From: CAYPNP01 sp964412195
GTDB taxonomy: Bacteria; Acidobacteriota; JAAYUB01
Reading direction: 5' to 3'
NCBI GenBank assembly: GCA_964412195.1
Contig: CAYPNP010000023.1
Coordinates: 1-64,000, forward strand
DNA: 64,000 bases
Position numbers and translations under genes: made by a program
The notes under the pieces: generated by a model
Seen by the model: the letters and a program-made list of their open reading frames with translations, nothing else
Told to the model about the DNA's origin: nothing
The model's database searches: none
Shown here: positions 31,808 through 49,314 of the stretch, piece by piece
Layout of the letters: every line of letters begins with the position of its first letter
Numbering within the stretch: the stretch's first letter is position 1

Positions 31808-32275
31808 ATGAAGAAGACGATCGAATTTACCCTCAACGGCGAGGCCCGGACGCTGGACGTGGCGCCGTGGGAGATCCTGCTGGACGTCCTGCGGGAGCGC
31901 CTCGGCGCGAAGAGCCCCAAGATCGGCTGCGAGCGCGGCGAGTGCGGCACCTGCACCGTGCTGCTGGACGGCCAGCCGGTCCGTAGCTGCCTGATCCTGG
32001 CAGTGGAGGTTGACGGCCACGCCATGGTGACGGTGGAGGGCCTGAACCGGAACGGCCTGTCGCGGCTCCAGCAGTCCTTCGTGGAGCACAACAGCTTCCA
32101 GTGCGGCTACTGCGCCCCGGGCATCGTCGTGGCCGCCGCCGAACTGCTGGAGCGCGAGCCCGCCCCGGACCGCGCCGCCGTGCAGGAGGCGCTGGACGGG
32201 CACCTGTGCCGGTGCACCGGCTACGTGCCCATCCTGGACGCCGTCGTGGCCGCCGGGCAGCCGAAAAAGGAATGA
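31808..32275 (+). CDS. Molybdenum hydroxylase [2Fe-2S] subunit (XdhC/CoxS-like)
   Basis: 155 residues. The plant-ferredoxin-type [2Fe-2S] cluster is C41-C46-C49-C61 ('GCERGECGTCTVLLDG'); the second helical [2Fe-2S] domain is C99/C102 ('QCGYCAPGIV') and C134/C136 ('CRCTGY'). This is the standard electron-transfer subunit between molybdenum and FAD. ATG at 31808 fits GAGGGG about 7 nt upstream better than the ATG at 31802. Residue count and motif spacing are normal. Confidence 0.95.
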   Translation: MKKTIEFTLNGEARTLDVAPWEILLDVLRERLGAKSPKIGCERGECGTCTVLLDGQPVRSCLILAVEVDGHAMVTVEGLNRNGLSRLQQSFVEHNSFQCGYCAPGIVVAAAELLEREPAPDRAAVQEALDGHLCRCTGYVPILDAVVAAGQPKKE

Positions 32276-32289
32276 CGGGCGGAGCCTTA

Positions 32290-32388
32290 TTCACCGCAGA
32301 GGCGCTGAGACGCAGAGAGAAGGCAAATGCTTTTTTATCAGATAACTAATGATTGGATTTCTCAGCGCCTCCGCGTCTCTGCGGTGAG
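32290..32388. repeat. GCAGAGGCG-type inverted arms within the hydroxylase operon
   Basis: Left arm TTCACCGCAGAGGCGCTG (32290-32322) and right arm CTCAGCGCCTCCGCGTCT (32359-32388) are inverted around ~36 nt of AT-rich sequence. Same family as 27619-27717. It lies between the small-subunit stop and the large-subunit RBS. Confidence 0.85.
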
Positions 32389-32445
32389 TGAGCCCCTGAA
32401 GCGTTGAGGACTTTCGGAAAGCGGTTTTTGGACGGGAGGACGGAC

Positions 32446-34857
32446 ATGCGTTATGTCGGCGAATCGGTGACGCGGATCGACGGGCTCGAGAAGGTGACCG
32501 CCACGGCCAAATACGTGGACGACCTCGACTTCGGCCCCAACCTGCTGCACGCGGAGATCGTGGAGAGCCCCCGGGCCCACGCCCGGATCGTCCGCATCGA
32601 CACGTCGGCGGCGGAGAAGATGCCCGGCGTCGTCAAGGTGGTCACCGGCAAGGACTTCCCCTACCGCTTCGGCCTCTACATGAAGGACCGCCACGTCTTC
32701 GCCCAGGACCGCGTCCGCTTCGTCGGCGAGCAGGTGGCGGCGGTGGTGGCGCGGGACCCGCGGACGGCCCGCCGGGCGGCGCGGCTGCTGCGCATCGAGT
32801 ACGAGGACCTGCCGGCGGTGTTCGAGCCGCTGGCCGCCCTGGAGGAGACGGCGCCGCGGCTCCACCCCGACCTGGCCGCCTACCCCCGCGTGCCCTGGTT
32901 CTTCCCGCAGGGCGGCACCAACATCGCCCACTGGCGCAAGACCCGGCGCGGCGACACGGAAGCCGCCTTCGCCGCGGCGGACTTCGTCCTGGAGGACACC
33001 TACACCGTCCCCCGCTACGCCCACTGCGCCATCGAGACCCACGTCATCGTCGGCCTGTACGACCACGCCGGGCGGCTCACCCTCTGGTCGGCCTCCCAGT
33101 CGCCCTACACCCAGCGCAACCTGTTCGCCGAATCGCTGGCGCCGCTGGGCCTGACCCACAAGGACGTCCGCGTCATCACGCCCTACATCGGCGGCGGCTT
33201 CGGCGGGAAGGCCGGAGTGTCCATGGAGATCCTCGGCGCGGCGCTGGCCACGGCCGTCCGGGGCTACCCGGTCAAGGTGCGCTGGACGCGGGAGCAGGAG
33301 TTCTACAACACCTACCAGCGCCAGGGCGTCAAGGCCCGCGTCAAGATGGGCGTGAAGAAGGACGGCACCATCGCCGCCCTGGAGCATTCGCTGTACTGGG
33401 ACGCCGGCGCGTACGTGGAGTACGGCGCCAACGTGGTGAACGCCGTGGGCCTGTCGGCCACCGGGCCGTACCGGATCCCGAACATCAAGATCGACTCGCT
33501 GTGCGTCTACACCAACCTGCCGCCGGGCGGGCCGTACCGCGGCTTCGGCTACTCCGAGTTCCACTTCGGCCTGGAGTCCCACGTCGACCGCATGGCCCGG
33601 ATGGTCGGGCTGGATCCCGTCGAATTCCGCCGCCGCAACGCCATCCGCGAGGGGGATGCCCTAGCCTACGGCGCCGGGATGAACCCGTCGGGCCTGCTGG
33701 AGGCCATCGACAAGGCGGCGGCAGCGATCCGCTGGGGCGAGAAGGCAAAGTCCGATGACCCGCGCAAGGCGGTGGGCAAGGGCTTCTCCCTGTTCTGGAA
33801 GGCCCCCGCCATGCCGCCCAATGCCGCCTCGGCGGCGTTCCTGAAGTTCAACGAGGACGGCAGCCTGAACATCCTGGTCTCCGGCATGGAGATCGGCCAG
33901 GGCTACCTCACGGTCATGGCCCAGATCGCCGCGGAGGTCCTGGCGGTGCCCGTCTCCAAGATCCGCGTGGAGACGCCGGACACCGACCGCAACGCCTACG
34001 AGTGGCAGACCGTCGGCTCCCACGTCACCTGGGGCTGCGGCAACGCCGTGAAGGAGGCCGCCCTGGCCGCCCGCGCCCAGATCTTCGCCACTGTCCAGCG
34101 GGTGCATGGGCTCAAGCCGGAAAACCTCTACCTCGAGGACGAGAAGGTGCTCTGCCGGACCGACCCGAAATTCGCCCTGCCGCTGCGGGACTTCGTCATC
34201 ACCGGGATCCAGACCGCCGACGGTTCGTTCAAGGGTGGCCCGGTGCAGGCCAGCGGCATGTTCATGCCGGAGTTCACCTCGGCCAAGAGCGACCCGGAGA
34301 CCAGCCAGGGCGGGCACCCCAACGTCCACTACACCGTGGGCGCCGCCGCCGTGGAAGTGGAGGTCGACCGCGAGACCGGCAAGATGGACGTGCGGCGGGC
34401 GGTGCTGGCGGTGGATGCCGGCAAGGCCATCAACCCCGAACTGGTGAACGGGCAGGTCATCGGCGGGATGGTCCAGGGACTGGCCACCGTCCTGTACGAG
34501 GACATGCGCTTCAGCCCGGACGGGCGTCTGCTCAACCCGAACTTCACCGACTACAAGATCCCGACGGCGCTGGACATCCCCGGCGAGATCATTCCCATCA
34601 TCGTGGAGACGCCCCAGCCGGACGGCCCCTTCGGCGCCCGCGGCGTGGGCGAGCACACCATGATCCCGGCGGCGCCCATGGTGGCCAACGCCGTGGAGGA
34701 CGCCGTGGGCGTGCGCCTGACGTCCATGCCGGTGACGGCGGAGAAGGTGGCCCTGGCGCTGCACGCGGCGGCGGAACGGGCGCCCCGCGAGGTGGGCAGC
34801 GCCCCGGCCAAGTGCGCGGTCGGCACCCCCGGCCCGAAGGAGACCCCGTTACCCTAA
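32446..34857 (+). CDS. Molybdenum hydroxylase catalytic subunit (xanthine dehydrogenase/aldehyde oxidase family)
   Basis: 803 residues binding the molybdopterin cofactor. The substrate is hydroxylated with water as oxygen donor. Landmarks are the N-terminal 'ATAKYVDDLDFGPNLLHAE' hammerhead domain (core AKYVDDL), the Mo-pterin loop 'GGGFGGKAG' near residue 250, 'GGPYRGFGYSEFHF' in the active-site wall, 'QGYLTVMAQIAAE', and the catalytic glutamate in 'GARGVGEHT'. GGGAGG precedes ATG 32446. The substrate is unknown; purines, nicotinate-like acids and other N-heterocycles are typical. The Ala/Pro-rich tail is longer than needed. Last gene of the train that starts at 22916. Confidence 0.94.
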   Translation: MRYVGESVTRIDGLEKVTATAKYVDDLDFGPNLLHAEIVESPRAHARIVRIDTSAAEKMPGVVKVVTGKDFPYRFGLYMKDRHVFAQDRVRFVGEQVAAVVARDPRTARRAARLLRIEYEDLPAVFEPLAALEETAPRLHPDLAAYPRVPWFFPQGGTNIAHWRKTRRGDTEAAFAAADFVLEDTYTVPRYAHCAIETHVIVGLYDHAGRLTLWSASQSPYTQRNLFAESLAPLGLTHKDVRVITPYIGGGFGGKAGVSMEILGAALATAVRGYPVKVRWTREQEFYNTYQRQGVKARVKMGVKKDGTIAALEHSLYWDAGAYVEYGANVVNAVGLSATGPYRIPNIKIDSLCVYTNLPPGGPYRGFGYSEFHFGLESHVDRMARMVGLDPVEFRRRNAIREGDALAYGAGMNPSGLLEAIDKAAAAIRWGEKAKSDDPRKAVGKGFSLFWKAPAMPPNAASAAFLKFNEDGSLNILVSGMEIGQGYLTVMAQIAAEVLAVPVSKIRVETPDTDRNAYEWQTVGSHVTWGCGNAVKEAALAARAQIFATVQRVHGLKPENLYLEDEKVLCRTDPKFALPLRDFVITGIQTADGSFKGGPVQASGMFMPEFTSAKSDPETSQGGHPNVHYTVGAAAVEVEVDRETGKMDVRRAVLAVDAGKAINPELVNGQVIGGMVQGLATVLYEDMRFSPDGRLLNPNFTDYKIPTALDIPGEIIPIIVETPQPDGPFGARGVGEHTMIPAAPMVANAVEDAVGVRLTSMPVTAEKVALALHAAAERAPREVGSAPAKCAVGTPGPKETPLP

Positions 34858-34920
34858 ACCCGTACACGCGGTAGATATGGCTTGGTGCCAGGCTCTGTCA
34901 CAGCACGGACGCCGGCAAGT

Positions 34921-35050
34921 GGTCAGTACCGGTAGGCGTCAGCCACCGGCGGGCAGCCTGACTCAGCTAGAGACAATGGGCTCTATCCTTTTGACAAGTC
35001 GATAGTTGAGTGACATCTCGCGCCGGCGGCTGACGCCTGCCGGTACTGAC
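34921..35050. repeat. REP-like palindrome, inverted pair in convergent spacer
   Basis: Left copy GGTCAGTACCGGTAGGCG... (34921-34953) and right copy ...GCTGACGCCTGCCGG (35018-35050), with extended GAGTGACATCTCGCG flanks. They fill the 208-nt gap between the converging hydroxylase and beta-galactosidase genes. Same family as 3844 and 9731. Confidence 0.8.
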
Positions 35051-35065
35051 GCCCGGAGACTCCCG

Positions 35066-37204
35066 CTACTCTTCGGCGGCCGGCTCCTGCCACACCACGC
35101 CCTGGCCGGGGGCGAGGGGCGGGGTGCCGATCAGGACCCTGGCGCTTGCGGGGATGGGCAACTCCACCGTCTCGCCGGAGTAGTTGACGGCGACGAAGAA
35201 GCCGTCCCGCCACTCCAGGTACACGCCCTTGGGCAGGTCCTCGATGGCCACGCCGGCCCGTCGGTAGACCTCGCGGACCAGCCGCCGCTCCAGCAGGCCG
35301 TCCTTCGATTCCACGCCGATGCAGGTCACGGTCCCCTTGCCCAGCGGCCGGGTGACGGCCGCCGCCTGGCCGGCGTAGAACTGGTCGGCGTACGCCGCCA
35401 AGACCTCGGTGCCGGCGTCGGGCGTGAGCACGTCTCCCCAGACATTCCACGCATAGTCCGTGTTGCCGGCGCGCACCATCGCCCGGCCGTCCGGCAGGAG
35501 CATGTCGAAGAAGTCCAGCCGGGCGCCGATCAGCGGGACGACGGGCGCCGCCCAGCCGGCCTCGAAGAAATGCCCAAGCTCGTTCTTCTGTCCTGTTCGA
35601 CACGACAGGATCAGGTGGCCGCCCGCCTCGGCGTACGCCCGCCATTTCGCCACCAGCTCCGGCGTCACCATCTGGTACGCCGGCACCACCAGAAAAGGAT
35701 AGGCCGTGAAATCGTCTGCGGCGGAGATGAAATCCACCGGTGCACCAGTGGACTTGACTGCCGCCGTGTAAAGATTGCGATGCCGCCAGGTGTTCCAGGA
35801 CTCGCTCTGGGGCTGGATGTCCAGGTCCCACATCACGTCGTGGCTCCAGAGGACGGCGGTCCGGCGGCGGGCCACCCGGTCCGGCATCCGGGCGGCGGGA
35901 TCGTACGCCTGCCGCAGCTTCTTCATCTCCCCGATGGCCTGCACGAACTCTCGCCCGCCCGGACTCAAGGTGACGCCGTCGGTGCCCACGATGCCGTCAT
36001 GGTACATCTCGCTGCCACGCAAGGGGTGGCGATAGCGGTAGGTGCAGGCGAAGGAGCAGCCCCCGCCGAAGGCGTGCAGCAGCCACATGTGCACCGCCCC
36101 CGGCATCACCTGGGGGTTGGTGGCCGCCCAGTTGATCTGGCCGGGCTGGAGTTCCATGACGCCGGTGGCGCCGGCGACGGAGCGGTAGTAGTCGCACGCC
36201 TCGGCCAGCCGGAAGGGCGCGCCGCGGCGGAAACCGTCGGGTCCCAGCTCGTTCCGGCCCCGCACGGGGTAGAGGGTGAAGCAGGGGAAATCCAGGCCGT
36301 CCGAACGGCGGGGGTCCGCGTCGAGGCTGACGTTGACGTAGTTGGTGGTGATCCACTGGTCCGGTCGGGCCGACTGCCGCAGCCGGTCCGCCTGCCGGTT
36401 CAGGAACTCCGCCGTCACGCCGGCGGTGAACCGCTTGAAATCCAGCAGGGCGTGGGGGCTGAGCTTGTCCTCGCCGGTCAGGCTGGGATTGGGAATCCGC
36501 ACTTGTTCAAACGAATCGTAGCGCGTGCTCCAGAAGCTGCCGTCCCAGACCTCGTTCAGCCGGTCGACCGTCCCGTAGCGCTGCCGGAGCCACTCCTGGA
36601 ACGCCGCCCGCGCCGACGGGCTGTAGTCGGCCGCGGCCGGCGGCTCGTTGTCCAGCTGCCAGCCCCACACCCGCGGGTTCGGCCCGTAGCGATCGGCCAG
36701 GGCGGCCACGATCCGGTCTACGAAGAAGCGGTAGCGAGGGTTGGTCAGGGACGCGTTGGCCCGCGTGCCATGCTCCAACCGGCGGCCGTCGGCGCCGACG
36801 AGGTAGATCTCCGGGTATTTCTCGCCCATCCAGGCCGGCGGGGCCGGGGTGGGCGTGCACAGGATGACCTTGAGGCCGGCCTTCGCGGCCAGGTCGATGG
36901 CCTCGTCCAGCCATGTGAAGTCGAACTTGCCCTCCTCCGGCTCGAGGTAGGTCCAGGCGAACTCGGCGAAGTGGGTGAACTCGAAGCCGAGCCGGGCCAT
37001 GTTCCGGAGGTCCCGCTCCCACTGCTCCCGCGGCCACTGCTCGGGGTAGTAGTACGCGCCGATCTTCATTAGGTCCGGCTGGGGAAAGAAGGCCCGGGCC
37101 GAGCGCCGGGCGAGTTTCACCCCCTGATCGGGGGAGGCCGCCCATGCCGGCAGTCCGAGCAGAAATGACGCCAGAATCCAGGGAAGGATTTTTCGTGTGT
37201 TCAT
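35066..37204 (-). CDS. Beta-galactosidase, glycoside hydrolase family 42, secreted
   Basis: 712 residues with a signal peptide ('ILPWILASFLLGLPAWA'). TIM-barrel domain with 'IGAYYYPEQWP' at the start, general acid E187 in 'GWQLDNEPP' and nucleophile E351 in 'VMELQPGQINW'. A GH42 trimerisation domain ('AVLWSHDVMWDLDIQP') and a short beta C-terminal domain follow. Hydrolyses terminal beta-galactosides. Most GH42 enzymes are cytoplasmic, so export suggests use on extracellular glycans. Monocistronic; its upstream spacer carries a GTCCGCCGG palindrome pair. Confidence 0.94.
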   Translation of the reverse strand: MNTRKILPWILASFLLGLPAWAASPDQGVKLARRSARAFFPQPDLMKIGAYYYPEQWPREQWERDLRNMARLGFEFTHFAEFAWTYLEPEEGKFDFTWLDEAIDLAAKAGLKVILCTPTPAPPAWMGEKYPEIYLVGADGRRLEHGTRANASLTNPRYRFFVDRIVAALADRYGPNPRVWGWQLDNEPPAAADYSPSARAAFQEWLRQRYGTVDRLNEVWDGSFWSTRYDSFEQVRIPNPSLTGEDKLSPHALLDFKRFTAGVTAEFLNRQADRLRQSARPDQWITTNYVNVSLDADPRRSDGLDFPCFTLYPVRGRNELGPDGFRRGAPFRLAEACDYYRSVAGATGVMELQPGQINWAATNPQVMPGAVHMWLLHAFGGGCSFACTYRYRHPLRGSEMYHDGIVGTDGVTLSPGGREFVQAIGEMKKLRQAYDPAARMPDRVARRRTAVLWSHDVMWDLDIQPQSESWNTWRHRNLYTAAVKSTGAPVDFISAADDFTAYPFLVVPAYQMVTPELVAKWRAYAEAGGHLILSCRTGQKNELGHFFEAGWAAPVVPLIGARLDFFDMLLPDGRAMVRAGNTDYAWNVWGDVLTPDAGTEVLAAYADQFYAGQAAAVTRPLGKGTVTCIGVESKDGLLERRLVREVYRRAGVAIEDLPKGVYLEWRDGFFVAVNYSGETVELPIPASARVLIGTPPLAPGQGVVWQEPAAEE

Positions 37205-37252
37205 GATGACACTCTCCGATGGGCTGGGCTGATTGTAGCAGAGATTTCCTGT

Positions 37253-37323
37253 GTAGTCCCGGTCCGCCGGACCGGGAACAATTGGGAGAGGATCGTGTTC
37301 CGGGGCCGGCGGACCCGGACTAC
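37253..37323. repeat. GTCCGCCGG palindrome family, inverted pair
   Basis: Left copy GTAGTCCCGGTCCGCCGG (37253-37280, ending AACA) and right copy TGTTCCGGGGCCGGCGGA (37296-37323) face each other across ~15 nt. This is the most regular copy of the family. Located in the 351-nt spacer between the galactosidase start and the rpoC stop. Confidence 0.8.
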
Positions 37324-37394
37324 AGCCAGCCGTGCAGGCGGGGACGTCCGTGATCCGGATTGCTCTGCGAGCTTTGCGCGTAATGGATTGGCTC

Positions 37395-37486
37395 GATTAC
37401 GATTACGATTACGAACACGATCGACGAGTACGATCGGTCACCGGTCCTCGGTCACCGGTCAATCGCCGAGCACGAGCACGAGCACG
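37395..37486. repeat. GATTAC/GAGCAC period-6 arrays with CACCGGT units
   Basis: GATTACGATTACGATTAC units (37395-37415) pass into GACGAGTACGATCGGTC and CACCGGT units. GAGCACGAGCACGAGCAC units (37468-37486) follow, right up to the A-run of the rpoC terminator. Same families as 13546 and 16222. No gene in this spacer. Confidence 0.8.
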
Positions 37487-37517
37487 AAAAAAAACGGCCG
37501 GGCGCAGGGCCCGGCCG
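37487..37517 (-). terminator. Intrinsic terminator of the rpoBC operon
   Basis: On the minus strand CGGCCGGGC pairs with GCCCGGCCG (9 bp, 5-nt loop; 37495-37517) and is followed by eight T (37487-37494). It lies about 40 nt after the rpoC stop and is the strongest terminator in the window. Confidence 0.93.
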
Positions 37518-37555
37518 GGGAGTGATCGGAAAAGGATGGAAGGGCAGAGGTCGCG

Positions 37556-41755
<4,200 letters not shown>

Positions 41756-41789
41756 GGTGATTCCTCCTATTGTCTTTCCAAGGAAGCGT

Positions 41790-46055
<4,266 letters not shown>

Positions 46056-46186
46056 TGCTAATCTCCAGACTAAAGTTGGTAAGGCGCGGTACGGCAGACT
46101 ATTGGTGAGCGATCATTGGTCTCGCAGGCGCCGGTTTTCCCATGGTGATTTGATACGCAACGAGGTGTGCCCAAGTTTGCCCCTCT

Positions 46187-46215
46187 ATTATACACCAGGC
46201 GCCGGCAAAAATGAC
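46187..46215 (-). promoter_or_regulatory. Candidate internal promoter for rpoBC
   Basis: A perfect TATAAT (-10) reads on the minus strand at 46187-46192. The -35 region 17-18 nt upstream is only GTCATT/TGTCAT-like, so the match is one-sided. It lies just downstream of the attenuator hairpin, where it could top up rpoBC transcription independently of ribosomal protein mRNA. Confidence 0.45.
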
Positions 46216-46221
46216 ATAAAG

Positions 46222-46262
46222 GAAAAAATCGGAATGAAAGGGAGAGATCTCCCTTTCATTCC
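46222..46262 (-). terminator. rplL-rpoB attenuator
   Basis: GGAATGAAAGGGAGA and TCTCCCTTTCATTCC form a perfect 15-bp stem with a 2-nt spacer (46231-46262). On the minus strand it is followed by GATTTTTTCC. It sits 38 nt after the rplL stop, matching the partial terminator known between rplL and rpoB in E. coli that sets the ratio of ribosomal protein to polymerase synthesis. Confidence 0.88.
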
Positions 46263-46299
46263 ACCGATGACTTCGGGATTGAACGTTTCAAGAGTCCGG

Positions 46300-46686
46300 C
46301 TATTTAACCTCGATCTTGGCGCCCACTTCCTCGAATTTCTTCTTGATGTTCTCCGCCTCTTCCTTGGAGACGCCTTCCTTCACGGTCTTGGGGGCGCCCT
46401 CCACCAGATCCTTGGCCTCCTTCAGGCCGAGGTTGGTGATCTCGCGGACGACCTTGATGACCTTGATCTTCTCGGCGCCCACTTCCTTCAGGACGACATC
46501 GAACTCGGTCTTCTCCTCCGCGGCGGCGGCAGCCGGGCCGGCGCCCGGGCCGGCCGCCATCATGACGGGGGCGGCGGCGGCGGCGGACACGCCGAACTTG
46601 GTTTCGATGTCCTTAACCAGCTGGGAGATTTCCAGCATCGAGGCCTGCTCGATCCAGGTGAGCACTTCTTCTCTGGTGATAGCCAT
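46300..46686 (-). CDS. rplL: 50S ribosomal protein L7/L12
   Basis: 128 residues, forms the ribosomal stalk that recruits translation factors. N-terminal dimerisation helix, Ala/Gly-rich hinge ('[17 protein letters not shown]' type), and the C-terminal factor-binding domain with '[19 protein letters not shown]' in family form. GGAGG precedes the ATG. Third gene from the end of the ribosomal part of the operon; followed by the attenuator. Confidence 0.97.
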   Translation of the reverse strand: MAITREEVLTWIEQASMLEISQLVKDIETKFGVSAAAAAPVMMAAGPGAGPAAAAAEEKTEFDVVLKEVGAEKIKVIKVVREITNLGLKEAKDLVEGAPKTVKEGVSKEEAENIKKKFEEVGAKIEVK

Positions 46687-46745
46687 TATTCGATACCTCC
46701 AAGATATTTTTTTCGTTGATCAATGCGACGCGCGGGCGGCGCGGA

Positions 46746-47258
46746 TCAGGCTTCCTTCTTGATTTCCTTGAGCACCAGGCCGACGTCGCGCAGGGGGGCC
46801 TGCAGCACGCGGGCCAGCGAGGTGATGGGATAGTTGAGCAGGAACAGCAGCTTGGCCAGCAGCTCGGGCTTGGTGGGCATGTTGGCCACCGACTCCAGCT
46901 GGTCTCCCGGGACCGGCTTGCCCTCCAGGAGGATAACCTTGAAGGCCAGGGACTTGTTCTCTTTCGAGAAGTCGGTGAAGATCTTGGCCAGGCCGATCGG
47001 GTCGGCCTCGTTGTAGGCCACGGCCGTGGTCCCGTCAAACTGGTCCAGCACGCCGGCCATCGGGGTCCCTTCCGCGGCGATCTTGGCGATGGTGTTCTTG
47101 ACCACGCGGTAGCCGCAGCGGGCGTCGCGCAGCTTGCGCCGCAGGGCGGCCGCGTCGTTGACCTTCAGTCCCTTGAAGCTGACCAGCAGGGCGTTGGGAT
47201 GGGTCGCGAAGATGTGATGCAGCTCCTCGCGGAGTTGTTGCTTTTCGGTCTTGTTCAC
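46746..47258 (-). CDS. rplJ: 50S ribosomal protein L10
   Basis: 170 residues, anchors L7/L12 to the ribosome and, in other bacteria, represses its own operon. The start is GTG (47258), two nucleotides after the rplA stop, with GAGGAAAT as the binding site inside rplA. '[23 protein letters not shown]' shortened to '[13 protein letters not shown]' is the RNA-binding N-domain. The C-terminal helix for L12 dimers is present ('[20 protein letters not shown]', core). Confidence 0.95.
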   Translation of the reverse strand: MNKTEKQQLREELHHIFATHPNALLVSFKGLKVNDAAALRRKLRDARCGYRVVKNTIAKIAAEGTPMAGVLDQFDGTTAVAYNEADPIGLAKIFTDFSKENKSLAFKVILLEGKPVPGDQLESVANMPTKPELLAKLLFLLNYPITSLARVLQAPLRDVGLVLKEIKKEA

Positions 47259-47260
47259 GG

Positions 47261-47965
47261 CTATTTCCTCGCAGTTTTTTCTAGGGACGTCAGGGAGATC
47301 ATGATCCCCGGGCCCATGGTGGACGACGCGAAGACGCTCAGGATGTACTTGCCCTTGCTGGTCGCGGGCTTCGCCTTCATGACCGCGTCGATAAGGGCCG
47401 AGGCGTTCTCGGTCAGCTTCTGCGCGTCGAAGGATACCTTCCCCACCGGGGCGTGCACGATGCCGGTCTTGTCCACGCGGAACTCCACCTTGCCGGCCTT
47501 GATCTCGCCCACCGCCTTGCCGACGTCGGTGGTGACCGTGCCGGTCTTCGGGTTGGGCATCAGGCCGCGGGGGCCCAGCACCTTGCCCAGCCGGCCGACG
47601 TACTTCATCATGTCGGGCGTGGCGATGACGGCGTCGAAATCCAGGTAGCCCTTGGAGATCTTGTCCACCAGGTCCTCGCCGCCCACCTCGTCGGCGCCGG
47701 CGTCCTGGGCTTCCTTGGACTTGTCGGCGGAGGTGATCACGACGACCCGCTTGGTCTTGCCGAGGCCGTGGGGCAGGACCACCGTACCGCGGACCATCTG
47801 GTCGGCGTGCTTCGGGTTCACCCCCAGGCGCATGGACAGCTCCAGGGTCTCGTCAAACTTGGCGTAGGCGATCTTCTTGATAAGTCCCATCGCCTCGTCC
47901 AGCAAATATTCGCGTTCTTCCACCTGCTGGCTGGCAGTCAAATATTTCTTTCCATGTCTGGCCAT
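47261..47965 (-). CDS. rplA: 50S ribosomal protein L1
   Basis: 234 residues, the stalk protein at the tRNA exit side. Conserved words: '[20 protein letters not shown]' (core [10 protein letters not shown]), '[13 protein letters not shown]' and '[15 protein letters not shown]'. In the standard order between rplK and rplJ; in other bacteria it represses the L11 operon through an mRNA site. Confidence 0.97.
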   Translation of the reverse strand: MARHGKKYLTASQQVEEREYLLDEAMGLIKKIAYAKFDETLELSMRLGVNPKHADQMVRGTVVLPHGLGKTKRVVVITSADKSKEAQDAGADEVGGEDLVDKISKGYLDFDAVIATPDMMKYVGRLGKVLGPRGLMPNPKTGTVTTDVGKAVGEIKAGKVEFRVDKTGIVHAPVGKVSFDAQKLTENASALIDAVMKAKPATSKGKYILSVFASSTMGPGIMISLTSLEKTARK

Positions 47966-47976
47966 CGCACAAACCT

Positions 47977-48402
47977 CTACTGGTTGATTTCAATGCCCAT
48001 GCTACGGGCGGTACCCAGGATGATCTGAATGGCGGCGTCCACGTCGTAGCAGTTGAGATCCGGCAACTTGGTTTTGGCGATCTCGCGCACCTGATCCATG
48101 GAGAGCCGGGCCACCTTGTTCTTGTTGGGCTCGGCGGAGCCCTTGGCGATCTTGGCGGCTTGCTTGAGCAGCACCGCGGCCGGCGGCGTCTTGGTGATGA
48201 AGGAGTAGGACTTGTCGTTGTAGACGGTGATCACCACGGGGATGATCAAGCCGCTGTCCTTCTGCGTCTTGGCATTGAAGTTCTTGCAGAAGTCCATGAT
48301 GTTCAGGCCGTGCTGGCCGAGGGCGGGGCCCACCGGGGGCGCCGGGGTGGCCTGGCCGGCCGGAATCTGCAGCTTGATGTAAGCGGTTATTTTCTTGGCC
48401 AT
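47977..48402 (-). CDS. rplK: 50S ribosomal protein L11
   Basis: 141 residues, normal length; binds the GTPase centre of 23S rRNA. '[19 protein letters not shown]' (core PPVGPALGQ) marks the N-terminal domain and 'MGIEI' the C-terminus. Located 11 nt before rplA and 9 nt after nusG, in the usual cluster. Confidence 0.97.
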   Translation of the reverse strand: MAKKITAYIKLQIPAGQATPAPPVGPALGQHGLNIMDFCKNFNAKTQKDSGLIIPVVITVYNDKSYSFITKTPPAAVLLKQAAKIAKGSAEPNKNKVARLSMDQVREIAKTKLPDLNCYDVDAAIQIILGTARSMGIEINQ

Positions 48403-48411
48403 GGGTGCTCC

Positions 48412-48951
48412 TTATATTTTTTCGACCTGGAGGAAGTCGAGCTCCACCGGTGTCTGGCGGCCGAAAATCGTGACCGATACCTTCAACGTGTTCTTCTCGT
48501 TGTTGACGTCGTCCACCACGCCGACGAAGTTGGCGAAGGGGCCGTCGATGATCTTGACCGTCTCGCCCTTCTCGAACTTGAACTTGGGCTTCGGTTTGTC
48601 CGCCGAGACGATCAGGGTGTTCATCAGGTTGTTGATCTCCTCCTCGGTGAGGGCCGTGGGCTTGCCGCCCGAGCTGATGAAGCCCGTCACACGGGGGATG
48701 GAGCGGATGAGGTGCCACAACTCGTCGGTCATCTCCATCTCGATCAGGACGTAGCCGGGGTAGACGATCTTGGAAGTGACCATCTTCTTGCCGCTCTTCA
48801 TCTCCACCAGGTCCTCGGTGGGGATGAGGATCTGCCCGATGGCGTCCTCCTTCCCGGCGATCTGGACGCGGTTCATCAGGCTTTCGGCGACGCGCCGCTC
48901 AAAGCCGCTGTACGTGTGAATGATGTACCACTTCTTGTCGGCCATTGTCAT
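48412..48951 (-). CDS. nusG: Transcription elongation/antitermination factor NusG
   Basis: 179 residues: the NGN domain ('[20 protein letters not shown]' core WYIIHTYSG, '[11 protein letters not shown]') and the C-terminal KOW domain ('[20 protein letters not shown]', core). Couples RNA polymerase to the ribosome or Rho. The ATG at 48951 overlaps the secE stop (ATGA); a second ATG at 48945 (MADKKW) is an equally likely start. Confidence 0.97.
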   Translation of the reverse strand: MTMADKKWYIIHTYSGFERRVAESLMNRVQIAGKEDAIGQILIPTEDLVEMKSGKKMVTSKIVYPGYVLIEMEMTDELWHLIRSIPRVTGFISSGGKPTALTEEEINNLMNTLIVSADKPKPKFKFEKGETVKIIDGPFANFVGVVDDVNNEKNTLKVSVTIFGRQTPVELDFLQVEKI

Positions 48952-49187
48952 TTCCCAAGGAGCGGCGGCACGTACTTGAACAGGTAGTTGACGCCGTGCT
49001 GCAGCGCCCAGTCCACGACGAAGAGGTAGAAGCCGAAGAAGAAGGAGGTCACGATGACCACGATGGTGGTGTTGGTGACTTCCTTCCGGTCGGGCCAGGA
49101 GACCTTCTTCAGCTCGGACTTCGTCTCGCTGATGAAAGCGCCGAACCGCTTGAACGAATCAGTGACCTTCGTAAAGATGTTGCTCAC
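48948..49187 (-). CDS. secE: Preprotein translocase subunit SecE
   Basis: 79 residues, one membrane helix near the C-terminus ('VIVTSFFFGFYLFVVDWAL'), the short single-span form. 'ELKKVSWPDRKEV' is the conserved amphipathic motif. GTG at 49187 has GAGGA upstream; the longer frame to 49277 only reads through the tRNA-Trp gene. Standard position between tRNA-Trp and nusG. Confidence 0.95.
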   Translation of the reverse strand: MSNIFTKVTDSFKRFGAFISETKSELKKVSWPDRKEVTNTTIVVIVTSFFFGFYLFVVDWALQHGVNYLFKYVPPLLGK

Positions 49188-49216
49188 GTCACGTCCTCGA
49201 GGGAACAAGAAATAAG

Positions 49217-49293
49217 TGGCAGGCCAGGAGGGACTCGAACCCCCAACATCCGGTTTTGGAGACCGGCGCTCTACCAATTCGAGCTACTGGCCT
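49217..49293 (-). tRNA. tRNA-Trp (anticodon CCA)
   Basis: Cloverleaf on the minus strand: acceptor AGGCCAG/CTGGCCT, anticodon loop CTCCAAA giving CCA, T-arm GGTTCGAGTCC, and an encoded 3' CCA. Placed between rpmG and secE as in many bacteria. Confidence 0.96.
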
Positions 49294-49314
49294 GCGCGAA
49301 CCCGATTCAACGAA

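Noticed and set aside
48948..49277. Longer secE frame
   Set aside because: The extra codons lie inside the tRNA-Trp gene; GTG 49187 gives the normal SecE length.
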